Source: Chengkuizengella sediminis | Lineage (GTDB): Bacteria; Bacillota; Bacilli; Paenibacillales; KCTC-33759 | Direction of reading: 5' to 3' | Assembly: GCF_010078385.1 (NCBI RefSeq) | Contig: NZ_SIJC01000007.1 | Span: forward strand, 62,001 to 126,000 | Length of the DNA: 64,000 nt | Shown here: in pieces, positions 1-10,470 of the stretch | Numbering within the stretch: the stretch's first letter is position 1 | Layout of the letters: the number at the start of each line of letters is the position of its first letter | Made by a program: the position numbers and the translations under genes | Notes under the pieces: generated by a model | Told to the model about the DNA's origin: nothing | Seen by the model: the letters and a program-made list of their open reading frames with translations, nothing else | Database searches by the model: none

Positions 1-2
1 GA

Positions 3-1988
3 ATCGTAGATATTGGCGACAATCAAGCCGTTGTTTTTAAAATAGAAAGTCATAATCATCCATCAGCAGTAGAACCTTACCAAGGGGCAGCAACAGGAGT
101 TGGTGGCATTATTCGTGATATTTTTTCCATGGGAGCTCGTCCAATCGCATTATTAAACTCTTTGAGATTCGGAAGCTTAAATAATGATCGTGTAAAATAT
201 TTGTTTGAACACGTGGTTGAAGGGATTGCAGGATATGGAAACTGTATCGGAATTCCAACCGTAGGTGGAGAAGTCAATTTTGATGATAGCTATGAAGGGA
301 ATCCGCTAGTGAATGCCATGTGTGTTGGTTTAATTGATCATGATCAAATTCAAAAAGGGGTAGCTGAAGGTGTAGGTAATCCCGTATTTTATGTTGGACC
401 AGCAACTGGACGAGATGGAATACACGGTGCCACATTCTCTTCTGAGGAATTAACAGAAGAAACACAGGCGAAACGTTCTGCAGTGCAAGTTGGTGATCCT
501 TTTATGGAGAAACTTGTGATGGAGGCTTGCCTTGAACTGATCGATTCAGGTATTGTACTAGGGATTCAAGATATGGGTGCAGCAGGTTTAACATGTTCTA
601 GTTCTGAAATGGCAAGTAAAGCAGGAAACGGAATGGAATTGTATTTAGATCAAGTACCACAACGTGAGGAAGGCATGACAGCTTATGAAATGATGTTGTC
701 TGAATCTCAAGAACGTATGTTATTTGTGATAAAACCTGAACATGAAGAACAAGCAGTAGGAATTTTTAAACGTTGGGGATTAGATTGTCCAAAGGTTGGA
801 AAAGTTACAAATGACGGAAGTTTGAAGCTATTCCATCAAGGAGAGCTTGTTGCAGATATGCCTGTAACAGCTTTAGTGGATGAATGTCCAGTGTATAACA
901 AATCATCAAAAGTACCTGCTTATTATGAAAGTAACCAGAAATTAGAACTTTCCTATGATGAAGTGAAGGACTTGAATCAAGCATTGAAAGACATCCTAGC
1001 TTCTCCGACCGTTGCAAGTAAAGAATGGGTATACAATCAATACGATTATATGGTGCGTACAAGTACAGCAGTACAACCTGGTTCAGACGCTGCTGTAGTC
1101 ACGATTCGTGGAACACGTAAAGCATTAGCAATGACAACAGATTGTAATAGTCGTTTTGTTTACCTCGATCCAGTGGTTGGTGGGAAAATTGCTACGAGTG
1201 AAGCGGCAAGAAATATTGTTTGTTCTGGTGCAGAGCCACTTGCAATCACAGACAACTTGAATTTTGGAAATCCAGATAAACCAGAAATCTTCTGGCAACT
1301 GGATCAATCAGCAGAAGGCATTGCTGAAGCGTGTAATGTTTTAAATACACCTGTTATAGGTGGAAACGTAAGTTTATATAATGAAAACAATAAAGGTGCG
1401 ATCAATCCTACACCTGTTATAGGTATGGTCGGTCTTGTTTACGACGTTGATCACATTACTACACAAGCATTTAAAAATGATGGAGACATCGTTTTCTTAT
1501 TAGGAGATACAAAAGATGAATTAGGTGGTAGTGAGTTTCAAACGATCATTCACGGGAAAACAGAAGGGAAACCACCTGTTTTAGATTTAAATAAAGAAAA
1601 ATTATTATTAGATACAGTGCTTCAAGCTATTCAAAAAGGTTTAGTTGCTTCTGCTCATGATTTATCGGAAGGTGGATTGGCTGTTGCATTAGCAGAATCA
1701 TGTATCAGCGGGGATAAAGGAGCAGAAATTAACTTCCAAACGAACTTACGCTCAGATGTAGCTTTATTCAGTGAAAGTCAGTCCAGGATTTTATTATCCG
1801 CAACTCCTGAACAAGCTGAAACATTAGAGAAATGGCTTTTAGAGCAAGCTGTATCTTATCAAAAAGTAGGAAAAGTGACTAACAACTCAGACCTTCACAT
1901 CCATGTGAATGATCAGCAAGTCATCCAGTCATCTGTAGAACAACTAGAAAAGGTTTGGAAGGATGCGATTCCATGTCTTATGAAGTAA
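3..1988 (+). CDS. purL: Phosphoribosylformylglycinamidine synthase II (PurL), 5' end outside the window
   Basis: Catalyses the ATP-dependent conversion of FGAR to FGAM, step four of purine synthesis, using ammonia delivered by PurQ with PurS. The reading frame is open from base 3, before the first internal ATG at 129, so the gene starts left of the window. Visible motifs are [18 protein letters not shown] at the left edge (AIRS-type nucleotide binding, with the conserved His pair) and [12 protein letters not shown] in the second AIRS-like half. About 662 residues are visible, which fits the small Bacillus-type PurL of roughly 740 residues. Its end overlaps purF by 16 bp, indicating translational coupling in one operon. 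Identity is secure. Confidence 0.97.
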   Translation: MVDIGDNQAVVFKIESHNHPSAVEPYQGAATGVGGIIRDIFSMGARPIALLNSLRFGSLNNDRVKYLFEHVVEGIAGYGNCIGIPTVGGEVNFDDSYEGNPLVNAMCVGLIDHDQIQKGVAEGVGNPVFYVGPATGRDGIHGATFSSEELTEETQAKRSAVQVGDPFMEKLVMEACLELIDSGIVLGIQDMGAAGLTCSSSEMASKAGNGMELYLDQVPQREEGMTAYEMMLSESQERMLFVIKPEHEEQAVGIFKRWGLDCPKVGKVTNDGSLKLFHQGELVADMPVTALVDECPVYNKSSKVPAYYESNQKLELSYDEVKDLNQALKDILASPTVASKEWVYNQYDYMVRTSTAVQPGSDAAVVTIRGTRKALAMTTDCNSRFVYLDPVVGGKIATSEAARNIVCSGAEPLAITDNLNFGNPDKPEIFWQLDQSAEGIAEACNVLNTPVIGGNVSLYNENNKGAINPTPVIGMVGLVYDVDHITTQAFKNDGDIVFLLGDTKDELGGSEFQTIIHGKTEGKPPVLDLNKEKLLLDTVLQAIQKGLVASAHDLSEGGLAVALAESCISGDKGAEINFQTNLRSDVALFSESQSRILLSATPEQAETLEKWLLEQAVSYQKVGKVTNNSDLHIHVNDQQVIQSSVEQLEKVWKDAIPCLMK

Positions 1989-3412
1989 AATACCCTCTAT
2001 GGACAGGCAATTACTACAATGAAGGAATGGACCCCGAAGTTTTTGATAAATTAAAAGAGGAGTGTGGAGTCTTTGGTGTGTTTGGACACGCCGAGGCTTC
2101 TTTCCTTTCTTATTATGGGCTTCATTCTCTACAGCATAGAGGCCAAGAAAGTGCGGGGATTTGTACTTCAGATGGTACACAATTTCATTATCATCGGGGT
2201 ATGGGTTTAGTAAAAGAGACATTTGAGAATGATAAACTTCTTGATTTAGCTGGTTCCATTGGAATAGGACATGTTCGTTACTCTACTTCAGGTGAGAGTG
2301 GAATTAATAATGCTCAACCGCTTGTTTTTAAATACAAAGAAGGGGATTTAGCGCTCGCAACAAATGGAAATTTAGTGAATGCACCTGATTTAAGAAAAAA
2401 ATTAGAACAGCAAGGTTCCATCTTTCAAACTTCAAGTGATACGGAAGTTGTAGCTCATTTAATTGCGAGATCCAAACATGAAAAGCTGGAAGATGCAGTG
2501 AAGGAAGCTTTACAACAAGTAGATGGTGCATTTGCATTTTTATTTATGACACAGCATAAATTGATTGCTGCTTTAGATCCTCATGGATTACGTCCGTTTT
2601 CAATGGGGAAACTTGGTGATGCGTTTTTATTTACTTCGGAAACATGTGCATTTGATGCTGTTGGAGCAACGGCTGTTCGTGATCTGAACCCTGGAGAAAT
2701 GATTATTTTAGATGAGAATGGAATGAGGGAAGATCGTTTTTCTGAACCTAAACAACGTGCTTTATGCTCCATGGAATATATTTATTTTGCACGACCAGAC
2801 AGTGATATTGAAAATAATAATATTCATACCGTTCGTAAACAAATGGGTAGACAATTAGCTACCGAAGCATTTACAGATGCAGATGTAGTAACAGGTGTTC
2901 CTGATTCAAGTATTTCAGCTGCGATTGGTTTTGCAGAACAAACTGGAATTCCATACGAATTAGGATTGATTAAAAATAGATATACAGGCAGGACGTTCAT
3001 CCAGCCGAACCAAGAGTTACGTGAACAAGGTGTAAAAATGAAACTGAGTGCGGTTCGTAAAGTTGTAGAAGGAAAACGTGTCATTATGATTGATGATTCT
3101 ATCGTACGTGGAACGACAAGCAAAAGAATTGTTAATTTACTTAGAGAAGCAGGTGCAACAGAAGTACATGTAAGAATCACTTCTCCTCCGTTTCAGAATC
3201 CTTGTTTTTATGGGATAGATACACCAAGTAGAGAAGAATTAATTGCTTCGGCCAAAACAGTAGAACAAATCAGACAATCGATTAATGCGGATTCACTTAC
3301 CTTTTTAAGTCAAGAAGGATTAGTCAAATCTATAGGCAAAAATGTGGAAACACATGGGATGTGTTTTGCTTGTTTTGATGAGAAATACCCAACGAAAGTG
3401 CCATCTTGTTGA
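1973..3412 (+). CDS. purF: Amidophosphoribosyltransferase (PurF)
   Basis: First committed enzyme of purine synthesis: PRPP plus glutamine gives phosphoribosylamine. The start is taken as the ATG at 1973 with a GGAAGG site 9 bp upstream. A TTG at 1955 is possible but lacks a better ribosome site. The catalytic cysteine of the Ntn glutaminase is Cys31 ([12 protein letters not shown]), so the cleaved propeptide would be 30 residues, longer than the roughly 11 residues of the B. subtilis enzyme. The PRTase motif [14 protein letters not shown] and the 4Fe-4S cysteines (ALCSMEY, NPCFYG, MCFAC) are present, marking the Bacillus-type Fe-S enzyme. 479 residues. Confidence 0.96.
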   Translation: MSYEVKYPLWTGNYYNEGMDPEVFDKLKEECGVFGVFGHAEASFLSYYGLHSLQHRGQESAGICTSDGTQFHYHRGMGLVKETFENDKLLDLAGSIGIGHVRYSTSGESGINNAQPLVFKYKEGDLALATNGNLVNAPDLRKKLEQQGSIFQTSSDTEVVAHLIARSKHEKLEDAVKEALQQVDGAFAFLFMTQHKLIAALDPHGLRPFSMGKLGDAFLFTSETCAFDAVGATAVRDLNPGEMIILDENGMREDRFSEPKQRALCSMEYIYFARPDSDIENNNIHTVRKQMGRQLATEAFTDADVVTGVPDSSISAAIGFAEQTGIPYELGLIKNRYTGRTFIQPNQELREQGVKMKLSAVRKVVEGKRVIMIDDSIVRGTTSKRIVNLLREAGATEVHVRITSPPFQNPCFYGIDTPSREELIASAKTVEQIRQSINADSLTFLSQEGLVKSIGKNVETHGMCFACFDEKYPTKVPSC

Positions 3413-3566
3413 GTAGGCTTATAGTGCTAGCTCGTAAGTGGTACAAACGATGGACCAGCACGTCCTGTGAAAGTAAACACCTGCACCAGTTCATCCAAGA
3501 ACTGGTGACAAGGCACCAGCAATTCTTGTGCTGGTAATCAATTTTGTTCTTGAGGAGTGAGAGAAA
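3413..3566 (+). other. Structured purF-purM spacer with tandem hairpins
   Basis: This 154-bp spacer inside the operon contains two strong adjacent stem-loops: 3484-3507 (CACCAGTTC / GAACTGGTG, 9-bp perfect stem, 6-nt loop) and 3515-3535 (ACCAGCA / TGCTGGT, 7-bp stem). A third pairing is possible between GTGCT at 3424 and AGCAC at 3457. The ACCAGCA arm occurs twice (3453 and 3515), so alternative pairings with the single TGCTGGT arm are possible. There is no T-run, so it is not a simple terminator. It may set mRNA stability or be a repeat insertion. Confidence 0.6.
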
Positions 3567-4610
3567 ATGTCTGATGCTTATAAACAGGCTGGTGTAGACA
3601 TTAACGCCGGTAATGAAGCAGTTGAACGGATGAAAAAACACGTAAAAAATACGTTTCGTCCAGAGGTATTAACGGATCTAGGTGGATTCGGCGGTTTATT
3701 TTCATTAAATAAAGATAAATATGAAGAACCCATTCTTGTTTCTGGAACAGATGGTGTTGGTACTAAATTAAAACTTGCATTTGCAATGGACAAACATGAC
3801 ACCATTGGTGTTGATGCTGTAGCAATGTGCGTAAACGATATTATCGTTCAAGGTGCAGAGCCATTATTTTTCTTAGATTATTTAGCTTGTGATCGAGTTA
3901 TTCCCGAAAAAATCGAGTCCATTGTCAAAGGCATCTCAGATGGCTGTAAACAATCTGGTTGTGCATTAATCGGTGGGGAAACCGCAGAAATGCCAGGTAT
4001 GTATGCTGAAGGAGAATATGACATTGCAGGGTTTGTTGTTGGTGTTGTAGACAAAAAGAAAATGATCGACGGTTCTTCCATTCAAGAGGGAGACCTCGTG
4101 CTAGGATTAGCATCTAGTGGGGTTCATAGCAATGGTTTTTCATTAGTTCGTAAACTATTACTTGAAAACGCTGGATACACGCTGAATGACCATTTAGATG
4201 AATTAGATGGAAAACTTGGTGATGTGCTTCTAAAACCAACGAAACTGTATGTTAAACCTGTTTTATCTATGTTGGAAAAAGTTCAGTTAAAGGGACTATC
4301 ACACATTACAGGTGGAGGTTTTATTGAAAACATTCCTCGTGTTTTACCTGAAGGTGTGAATGTAGATATTAAAGATGGTTCTTGGGAAGTGCCTGCAATA
4401 TTCTCATTGTTGCAAAGTAAAGGGAACATTAGTAAAGCGGATATGTTTCGTACATTTAATATGGGAATCGGTATGGTTATCGTTGTATCCGCTAACGATG
4501 CTGAGGAAGTAATTCACATTGCAGAACAACAAGGTGAATCTATTTATCAAATTGGTAAAGTAACAAAAGGGAGTCAAAAGGTGACATTTAATGGAGATGA
4601 AATAAAATGA
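3567..4610 (+). CDS. purM: Phosphoribosylaminoimidazole synthetase (AIR synthase, PurM)
   Basis: ATP-dependent cyclisation of FGAM to AIR. 347 residues, normal family length. The N-terminus [20 protein letters not shown] and the motif [15 protein letters not shown] (phosphate/nucleotide loop) are characteristic, followed by [18 protein letters not shown] and [13 protein letters not shown] of the AIRS C-terminal domain. The ATG at 3567 follows a GAGGAGTGAG site. The last 4 bp overlap purN (ATGA), indicating translational coupling. Confidence 0.97.
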   Translation: MSDAYKQAGVDINAGNEAVERMKKHVKNTFRPEVLTDLGGFGGLFSLNKDKYEEPILVSGTDGVGTKLKLAFAMDKHDTIGVDAVAMCVNDIIVQGAEPLFFLDYLACDRVIPEKIESIVKGISDGCKQSGCALIGGETAEMPGMYAEGEYDIAGFVVGVVDKKKMIDGSSIQEGDLVLGLASSGVHSNGFSLVRKLLLENAGYTLNDHLDELDGKLGDVLLKPTKLYVKPVLSMLEKVQLKGLSHITGGGFIENIPRVLPEGVNVDIKDGSWEVPAIFSLLQSKGNISKADMFRTFNMGIGMVIVVSANDAEEVIHIAEQQGESIYQIGKVTKGSQKVTFNGDEIK

Positions 4611-5224
4611 GTTCATTTCGTATAGCTGTATTTGCATCAGGAAGTGGCTCAAATTTTCAAGCCATTTTAGATCATATCAATCAAGGGAAGCTGGATATCC
4701 ATATCGAGCTTCTTGTTTGTGACAGACCTGAGGCAAAAGTGATAGAAAGAGCTAAGAACGCGGGGATTCCTGTATTTGCATTTCGACCTAAGGATTACAC
4801 TTCGAGAGAGATGTATGAACAAGAAATTGTAAACGAATTACAAAAAAAACAAATCGATCTCATCGTACTCGCAGGTTATATGCGTCTGGTTACGGATACT
4901 TTGGTGAAACCTTACTATGGAAAAATGATTAACATTCACCCATCACTATTACCTTCTTTTACAGGATTAGATGCCATAGGGCAAGCCTATGAATATGGTG
5001 TGAAAGTAACAGGTATCACGGTGCACTTTGTAGATAATGGCATGGATACAGGACCGATTATTAAACAAGAGCCTGTAAAAATTCATGAAACAGATACAAT
5101 AGAGGTACTAGAACAAAACATTCATAAAGTAGAACATCGTATTTATCCAGAAGTGATTGATTGGATTGCAGAGGGAAGAGTTAAGTTAGAAGGTAGAAAA
5201 GTTAGCTTTTACCCCAAAAAGTGA
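4607..5224 (+). CDS. purN: Phosphoribosylglycinamide formyltransferase (GAR transformylase, PurN)
   Basis: Transfers a formyl group from 10-formyl-THF to GAR. 205 residues. The GAR-binding loop [10 protein letters not shown] is at residues 10-19. The catalytic Asn-His pair lies in [12 protein letters not shown] and the catalytic Asp in [11 protein letters not shown]. The start ATG overlaps the purM stop by 4 bp. It is followed by an unusually long spacer before purH. Confidence 0.97.
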   Translation: MSSFRIAVFASGSGSNFQAILDHINQGKLDIHIELLVCDRPEAKVIERAKNAGIPVFAFRPKDYTSREMYEQEIVNELQKKQIDLIVLAGYMRLVTDTLVKPYYGKMINIHPSLLPSFTGLDAIGQAYEYGVKVTGITVHFVDNGMDTGPIIKQEPVKIHETDTIEVLEQNIHKVEHRIYPEVIDWIAEGRVKLEGRKVSFYPKK

Positions 5225-5460
5225 ATAATAATCAATGATGTAATATCCGAATACTTTTCGGGGACCCCAGAAGTAAACAAATAGGTGAATAGAAACTAAG
5301 CGGCTTATTCCATATAGAATAAGCTGAGACATCATTAAAACCGTATCTATTCTCAACAGAAGTTTTATATATAGAAGGGTTACCGTTTCTGGTTAGCATC
5401 AATAAATACTTTTGTAAACATAGTGAAGGATATTATCCAATCAATAGGTGTATTTAAAAA
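5225..5460 (+). other. Left part of the purN-purH spacer: non-coding, two hairpins
   Basis: No credible reading frame is present. Two inverted repeats are visible: 5253-5274 (ACTTTTCGGGG facing CCCAGAAGT, imperfect, very small loop) and 5303-5324 (GCTTATTC / GAATAAGC, 8-bp perfect stem, 6-nt loop). Neither is followed by a T-run. I compared it by eye with purine, ZTP, THF and c-di-GMP riboswitch cores and found no match. Confidence 0.45.
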
Positions 5461-5656
5461 ATAGCGGTATTTAGCGGTCTTATTTAAGCAAAAATAAGCC
5501 CTGTATAAAAAATAAAGGTAAATAATGGTCTTAAATCAGTGATTTAATTGGATTTTGCTATGAAAATGGGAAAAACAGTGAATTTAAGACCAACAAATAC
5601 CCTTATTTTAAAAAGAGTGTTAAAAATAGCAATATAAGACCATGAAATACCTTTAT
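5461..5656 (+). repeat. Four-copy 25-nt motif, two direct and two inverted
   Basis: Copies lie at 5461-5485 and 5512-5536 on the plus strand, and at 5582-5606 and 5632-5656 on the minus strand. All four share ATA, then GGTA at positions 6-9, T at 12, GGTCTTA at 16-22 and T at 25, and each is preceded by an A-rich stretch. Spacing is 51 bp between the first pair and 50 bp between the second pair, so the block is nearly mirror-symmetric about 5559. Pairing of the inner copies alone gives an 11-bp perfect arm (TGGTCTTAAAT, 5526-5536 with 5582-5592). The function is unknown. Confidence 0.75.
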
Positions 5657-5767
5657 TTCTATTCAATTTATCAAAATCATAATTGGTTACTGATGAATAG
5701 GTTAATTGGATCGGAAAATCCTATTTCAATAATCAATAAATATACAAATAACAGGGAGGAACTATAC

Positions 5768-7309
5768 GTGAGTATTAAAAGAGCATTGATCAGTGTATCG
5801 GATAAAACAGGGATTGTAGAATTTGCTGATCAGTTATCCAAATTGGGTGTAGAGATTATTTCCACTGGAGGAACTAAAAAACTATTAGAAGAAAAAGGTG
5901 TGCCTGTTATTGGTATTTCCGAGGTGACAGGTTTTCCAGAAGTTTTAGATGGTAGAGTAAAAACACTTCACCCAGCAGTACATGGTGGTTTACTAGCTGT
6001 GCGTGATAGTGAAAAACATCAACAGCAAATGAACGAATTAGAATTGGATTATATCGATTTGGTTGTCGTCAATTTATATCCATTCCAACAAACTATTGAG
6101 AAATCAGACGTGACTTACGAAGATGCAATTGAAAATATCGACATCGGTGGACCAACAATGTTAAGATCTGCTGCTAAAAATCATGCATTTGTTACAGTAG
6201 TCGTAGATTCCAATGATTATGCTGAAGTGATTGAGCAGATCAAAAAGAGTGAAGATACTTCATTAGAAACTAGAAAAAAACTAGCTGCAAAAGTCTTCCG
6301 TCATACAGCAGCATACGATTCTCTTATTTCAAACTATCTATCAGAACAAATGGGTGAGGAATTCCCAGAAAGATATACAGTAACTTATGAAAAGGTGCAG
6401 GATTTACGTTATGGGGAAAACCCTCATCAAAAGGCGGCATTTTATCGCAAACCTTTAGCAGATGAAGGGAATATTACTACAGCTGAGAAATTACACGGAA
6501 AAGAATTATCTTATAACAATATCAACGATGCGAATGCGGCTTTACAAATTTTAAAAGAGTTTAATGAACCTGCTGTCGTTGCCGTAAAACATATGAATCC
6601 TTGTGGAGTAGGTATTGGGGAGACAATTGAAGCAGCTTATCAAAAAGCATATGAAGCAGATCCTGTTTCTATATTCGGAGGTATTGTCGCTTTTAACCGT
6701 GAAATCGGAAAAGAAACAGCAGAGAAACTACATGAGATTTTCTTAGAAATTATTATTGCCCCTAGTTATACAGAGGAAGCCATTGAAGTTTTAACAAAAA
6801 AGAAAAACATTCGTTTATTAAAACTAGGAGCAGCGCAACAAACTAACAAACAAGACCGAATTGTTACATCAGTGAACGATGGCATGTTAATTCAAGATAT
6901 TGATACGTACCAATTAACGGATGAAGACATTAAGATTGTGACAGATCGCAAACCTACTGAGGAAGAATTGAAGCAGTTATTATTTGGTTGGAAGGTTGTA
7001 AAACATGTAAAGTCTAATGCGATCATATTAGCAAATGATGATATGACTATCGGGGTAGGAGCAGGACAAATGAACCGAGTAGGTGCTGCTAATATTGCAA
7101 TACAACAAGCAGGAGAAAAAGCAAAGGGATCTATATTGGCTTCCGATGCATTTTTTCCAATGGGTGATACATTAGAATTAGCTGCAAAAGCAGGAATAAC
7201 CGCAGTGATTCAACCTGGTGGATCTATAAAAGACGAAGAATCTATAAAAGTTGCAAATGAATATGGGATTGCCATGGTAGTTACAGGTGTGAGACATTTT
7301 AAACATTAG
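5768..7309 (+). CDS. purH: Bifunctional AICAR transformylase / IMP cyclohydrolase (PurH)
   Basis: Last two steps to IMP. The start chosen is the GTG at 5768, directly behind an AGGGAGGA site. The frame stays open further upstream to 5642, but that stretch lies in the intergenic repeat block and has no family similarity. This gives 513 residues, as in B. subtilis (about 512). The N-terminal MGS-like IMP cyclohydrolase domain begins [18 protein letters not shown]. The C-terminal AICAR transformylase carries [11 protein letters not shown] with the conserved Lys and His, and SDAFFPMGD near the end. Confidence 0.96.
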   Translation: MSIKRALISVSDKTGIVEFADQLSKLGVEIISTGGTKKLLEEKGVPVIGISEVTGFPEVLDGRVKTLHPAVHGGLLAVRDSEKHQQQMNELELDYIDLVVVNLYPFQQTIEKSDVTYEDAIENIDIGGPTMLRSAAKNHAFVTVVVDSNDYAEVIEQIKKSEDTSLETRKKLAAKVFRHTAAYDSLISNYLSEQMGEEFPERYTVTYEKVQDLRYGENPHQKAAFYRKPLADEGNITTAEKLHGKELSYNNINDANAALQILKEFNEPAVVAVKHMNPCGVGIGETIEAAYQKAYEADPVSIFGGIVAFNREIGKETAEKLHEIFLEIIIAPSYTEEAIEVLTKKKNIRLLKLGAAQQTNKQDRIVTSVNDGMLIQDIDTYQLTDEDIKIVTDRKPTEEELKQLLFGWKVVKHVKSNAIILANDDMTIGVGAGQMNRVGAANIAIQQAGEKAKGSILASDAFFPMGDTLELAAKAGITAVIQPGGSIKDEESIKVANEYGIAMVVTGVRHFKH

Positions 7310-7370
7310 GATCTTAATCAATATGATCATAATTGCCAGTTAAATTAGATTTTGAATAGGAGGTTAAAAA

Positions 7371-8639
7371 ATGAAAGTTCTTGTCATAGGTAGAGGTGGA
7401 AGAGAACATACAATCATATGGGCATTAAACAAAAGTCCAAAAGTAGAGCAAATTTATTGTGCACCTGGTAATGCGGGCATTGCTGAAATAGCTGAATGTG
7501 TGGACATCAATGAACATAACTTCGAAGAGTTAGGGCAATTTGCAAAAAAGACAAACATAGATTTCGTTGTAGTCGGACCAGAAGACCCTCTTTTTGCTGG
7601 GATTGTAGATTATTTTGAATCCATTCATATTCCTGTATTTGGTCCTAGGAAAAATGCAGCGATTATTGAAGGAAGTAAAGTATTTACGAAAGATTTGATG
7701 AAAAAATACAACATACCAACAGCCGCATATGAATCTTTTGATTCTTATGAAAATGCACTTCAGTATTTACATCAACAAAATCTGCCTATCGTGATCAAAG
7801 CGGACGGATTAGCAGCTGGAAAAGGTGTCATTGTAGCGCAGACGATGGAAGAAGCAATAGCGGCTTTAAAAGACATGATGTTGGATAAAGTTTTTGGTGA
7901 AGCAGGTAATAACGTAGTGATTGAAGAGTTTTTACAAGGACAAGAGATGTCCATTTTAGCGTTTGTGGATGGTGAAGTCGTTCGTCCGATGGTTCCTTCA
8001 CAAGATCATAAACCCATCTTTGATGGAGATAAAGGACCGAATACTGGAGGGATGGGAACTTATTCCCCTGTACCCCATATTCCACAAGCCGTTGTGGATG
8101 AAGCCATCGAAACCATTCTAATACCAGCATCTAAAGCGATGGTGAGTGAAGGAAGAACTTTTAAAGGTATTTTATATGCTGGTTTGATGATTACGGAGAA
8201 CGGACCAAAAACGATTGAATTCAACTGTCGATTCGGAGATCCGGAAACGCAAGTTGTTCTGTCACGTTTACAAACGGATTTAGCAGATATCTTTTTAGCG
8301 ACGATCAATGGCAGACTGCAAGAACTAGAAATCAACTGGAGTGAAGAAGCTGCAGTTTGTGTCGTATTAGCTTCAGGAGGTTATCCAGGGGCTTATGAAA
8401 AAGGCATTTCGATGACTGGTTTAGATCAGGTAGAAAGTTCTGTTGTTTTCCATGCTGGAACGGCTTTAAAAGATGGACAAATCGTAACAAATGGAGGTCG
8501 TTTAGTAGGTGTGACAGCAACTGGATCAAATATCGCAGAAGCGCGACAAAAAGCGTATGCTGATGTTGAAAAGATTCAATATGAAGGAAAACATTATCGT
8601 ACGGATATAGCACAAAAAGCACTAGTTGCACAACAATAA
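7371..8639 (+). CDS. purD: Phosphoribosylamine-glycine ligase (GARS, PurD)
   Basis: ATP-grasp enzyme joining glycine to phosphoribosylamine to make GAR. 422 residues. N-terminal VLVIGRGGREHTI, the ATP-grasp region VIKADGLAAGKGVIVA, and the metal/ATP site IEFNCRFGDPETQV are all intact. The ATG follows TAGGAGG with 7 bp spacing. It is the last gene of the operon and is followed by a strong terminator. Confidence 0.97.
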   Translation: MKVLVIGRGGREHTIIWALNKSPKVEQIYCAPGNAGIAEIAECVDINEHNFEELGQFAKKTNIDFVVVGPEDPLFAGIVDYFESIHIPVFGPRKNAAIIEGSKVFTKDLMKKYNIPTAAYESFDSYENALQYLHQQNLPIVIKADGLAAGKGVIVAQTMEEAIAALKDMMLDKVFGEAGNNVVIEEFLQGQEMSILAFVDGEVVRPMVPSQDHKPIFDGDKGPNTGGMGTYSPVPHIPQAVVDEAIETILIPASKAMVSEGRTFKGILYAGLMITENGPKTIEFNCRFGDPETQVVLSRLQTDLADIFLATINGRLQELEINWSEEAAVCVVLASGGYPGAYEKGISMTGLDQVESSVVFHAGTALKDGQIVTNGGRLVGVTATGSNIAEARQKAYADVEKIQYEGKHYRTDIAQKALVAQQ

Positions 8640-8642
8640 AAA

Positions 8643-8739
8643 GTGGATATAGAAGTTAAAATTTATTGAAAGTGAGCTATTGAACTTTCAATCCACGTTA
8701 AAATGCCGTTACTCAAATTTAGAGTAAGGGCATTTTTTT
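8643..8739 (+). terminator. Terminator of the purine operon
   Basis: The stem AAATGCC-g-TTACTC / GAGTAA-g-GGCATTT at 8701-8733 is followed by a T-run to 8737, a classic intrinsic terminator. Just upstream, 8643-8697 forms a second imperfect hairpin (GTGGAT facing ATCCAC). Confidence 0.9.
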
Positions 8740-8803
8740 ATAAATATGTGTACAATTATTTTTAATAATATTAACATGTTCATACTAATATTACAGGTTA
8801 TTG

Positions 8804-9370
8804 TTATTTTACTAACAATTTATCAACAATATCATCACATAACTTAATAAGTCCATCCTCATCTTCATCCATCAGGCCATGTACAATCATTCCAATGCTC
8901 AACATATCCACAATTTTTAAGAGCTTTTGATCAATGGAGTAGTGTTCAGTTAGCTCTTTAGAAACAATGTTCTCTTCCATGATTCTCTTCTTCATTTTTA
9001 CAAATTCCTGTTTATATTTTGGATCTTGAAAACATTTACTGATAAACAAAAACATCATGGAGAGATTTTCAGATTTATGTTTTATGGACTGGATTAGGTC
9101 TCTATTAAATTGTTTAAGGTTCTTTTCTAAAGACACTCCCTGTTCTATTTTTATCCCTTCTAAGCTATTATTTATTGAAAAAATGAAAGTTTCTTTAATT
9201 AAATCGTCAATATTCGAAAAATAATAATAAAACCCACCTTTACTGACGTTTGCTTTATTAACTACTTTGTTGATACTGATTTTTTCCAAACCTATTTCCA
9301 CGATTAGTTCAATGGTTGACTGTAAAATATGTTCCTTTTTCTTTTTCGATTTCTCTGATATTTTCTTCAT
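8804..9370 (-). CDS. TetR/AcrR-family transcriptional regulator
   Basis: 188 residues. The N-terminal helix-turn-helix spans about residues 12-58 (ILQSTIELIVEIGLEKISI, then KANVSKGGFYYYFSNIDDL, the TetR recognition helix pattern). The C-terminal ligand domain is not assigned to a known class. It overlaps the upstream SDR-like gene by 4 bp (ATGA), so the two are one operon. It is a likely autorepressor acting on the palindrome at 10297-10308. The inducer is unknown. Confidence 0.88.
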   Translation of the reverse strand: MKKISEKSKKKKEHILQSTIELIVEIGLEKISINKVVNKANVSKGGFYYYFSNIDDLIKETFIFSINNSLEGIKIEQGVSLEKNLKQFNRDLIQSIKHKSENLSMMFLFISKCFQDPKYKQEFVKMKKRIMEENIVSKELTEHYSIDQKLLKIVDMLSIGMIVHGLMDEDEDGLIKLCDDIVDKLLVK

Positions 9371-10254
9371 GATTTACTTGTATCATTCCTTTTCTCCATA
9401 AAATCTCTATAATATGTTTCAAGTTTTATTTTTCCATAACGAGGTGCAACAATATCATTTGTCATCACATTACAAAAGAATAAGGCTAATGCGTAATAAC
9501 GTTTATTGAATATTTTTAACAAACGAATGAAAGGACTAACTACCCAAATTGGTACATTTACTACTTTTTCTTTTTTATCTGCAGACTTAAAAGCAAGATT
9601 AGCCATCTTCTTATAGCTGAGCACCTCTGGACCTCCAACCTCAAGTTCAACGTTATCCTTGTCAAAATTATTAACGCAGAATTTTGCCAGATCGCTGCCA
9701 TGAATCGGATTCATTTTGTTTTTGCCATCTCCTATAAGATATACTTTCCCCTTCGCAGCCATTTCCAAGTACTCTGTTAAATCAGAAAAATATCCTGTTG
9801 GTTTTATAATTAGGTGATTTATAGGGCTTTGTTTTAGTTTTTGAACAAATCTTTTTTTAGCTTGCAGCACAGGAACATCTAAATGGTCTCCTAAAACATG
9901 AATATAGATAAACTTCTTAACGTTGCAGGACTCAGCTTCTCTAAGTAGGTTTAAATTCCCCTGATAATCTACATCCATATAAGTTAATCCGTCCTTTTGC
10001 TTGGTAATACCTACTGATGTGAATACATAATTCACACCATTACAAACCTCTTTTAATGTCTCTGGTTTTGTAATATCCCCTTCTATGATTTCATCTATCT
10101 TATCTATAACCTTCGGTTCAAAATAATTACCTCGATATTTCAAAGCGTCAGAATTTCTTACTAAAGCCTTTACTCTGTAACCACGCTCACTTAATTCATT
10201 TACTACAAAACGTCCTAAATATCCTGTTGCACCAGCAACCAACACGGTATCCAT
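9367..10254 (-). CDS. NAD(P)-binding atypical SDR (NmrA/YbjT-like)
   Basis: 295 residues. The Rossmann start VLVAGATGYLGRFVVNEL is a TGxxGxxG-type nucleotide-binding loop of the atypical SDR5/NmrA group, followed by ALVRN and IIEGDITKPETL. The canonical YxxxK catalytic pair is not obvious, so redox activity is uncertain and a sensor or isomerase role is possible. The ATG follows a GGGAGG site. It is translationally coupled to the downstream TetR gene and divergent from the Bax-inhibitor-like gene. Confidence 0.8.
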   Translation of the reverse strand: MDTVLVAGATGYLGRFVVNELSERGYRVKALVRNSDALKYRGNYFEPKVIDKIDEIIEGDITKPETLKEVCNGVNYVFTSVGITKQKDGLTYMDVDYQGNLNLLREAESCNVKKFIYIHVLGDHLDVPVLQAKKRFVQKLKQSPINHLIIKPTGYFSDLTEYLEMAAKGKVYLIGDGKNKMNPIHGSDLAKFCVNNFDKDNVELEVGGPEVLSYKKMANLAFKSADKKEKVVNVPIWVVSPFIRLLKIFNKRYYALALFFCNVMTNDIVAPRYGKIKLETYYRDFMEKRNDTSKS

Positions 10255-10296
10255 TTTTTAAACCTCCCATATATTTTTAGACCTTATTTTATTTTA

Positions 10297-10308
10297 GACT
10301 AAATAGTC
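10297..10308. promoter_or_regulatory. Palindromic operator candidate upstream of the SDR-tetR operon
   Basis: Perfect 12-bp palindrome GACTA-AA-TAGTC, about 45 bp upstream of the SDR start codon. On the minus strand it lies directly before an A/T-rich TAAAAT element that could be the -10, so a bound TetR dimer would block the promoter. This is the expected location for autoregulation by the co-transcribed TetR protein. Inference from position and symmetry only. Confidence 0.55.
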
Positions 10309-10470
10309 GGTTTTATAAAGGGGCTAATTTGGATATTTTTAACTTATATATTCAATCGGAACTTATGTATAGAAGTTTAAATACATAGTTGGAAAAGCAA
10401 AACATATAGATATATGGTAAAATACTATTATCTGTTTTATTTTATGATTGAAAGTGAGGAGTTCAGTAAT

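Noticed and set aside
5240-5400. Possible purine-pathway riboswitch (ZTP, THF or purine type) before purH
   Set aside because: The conserved cores of these classes are not visible; only simple hairpins were found.
5642-5767. N-terminal extension of PurH by 42 residues
   Set aside because: It reads through the intergenic repeat motif, has no family match, and the GTG at 5768 has a strong ribosome site and matches the family start.
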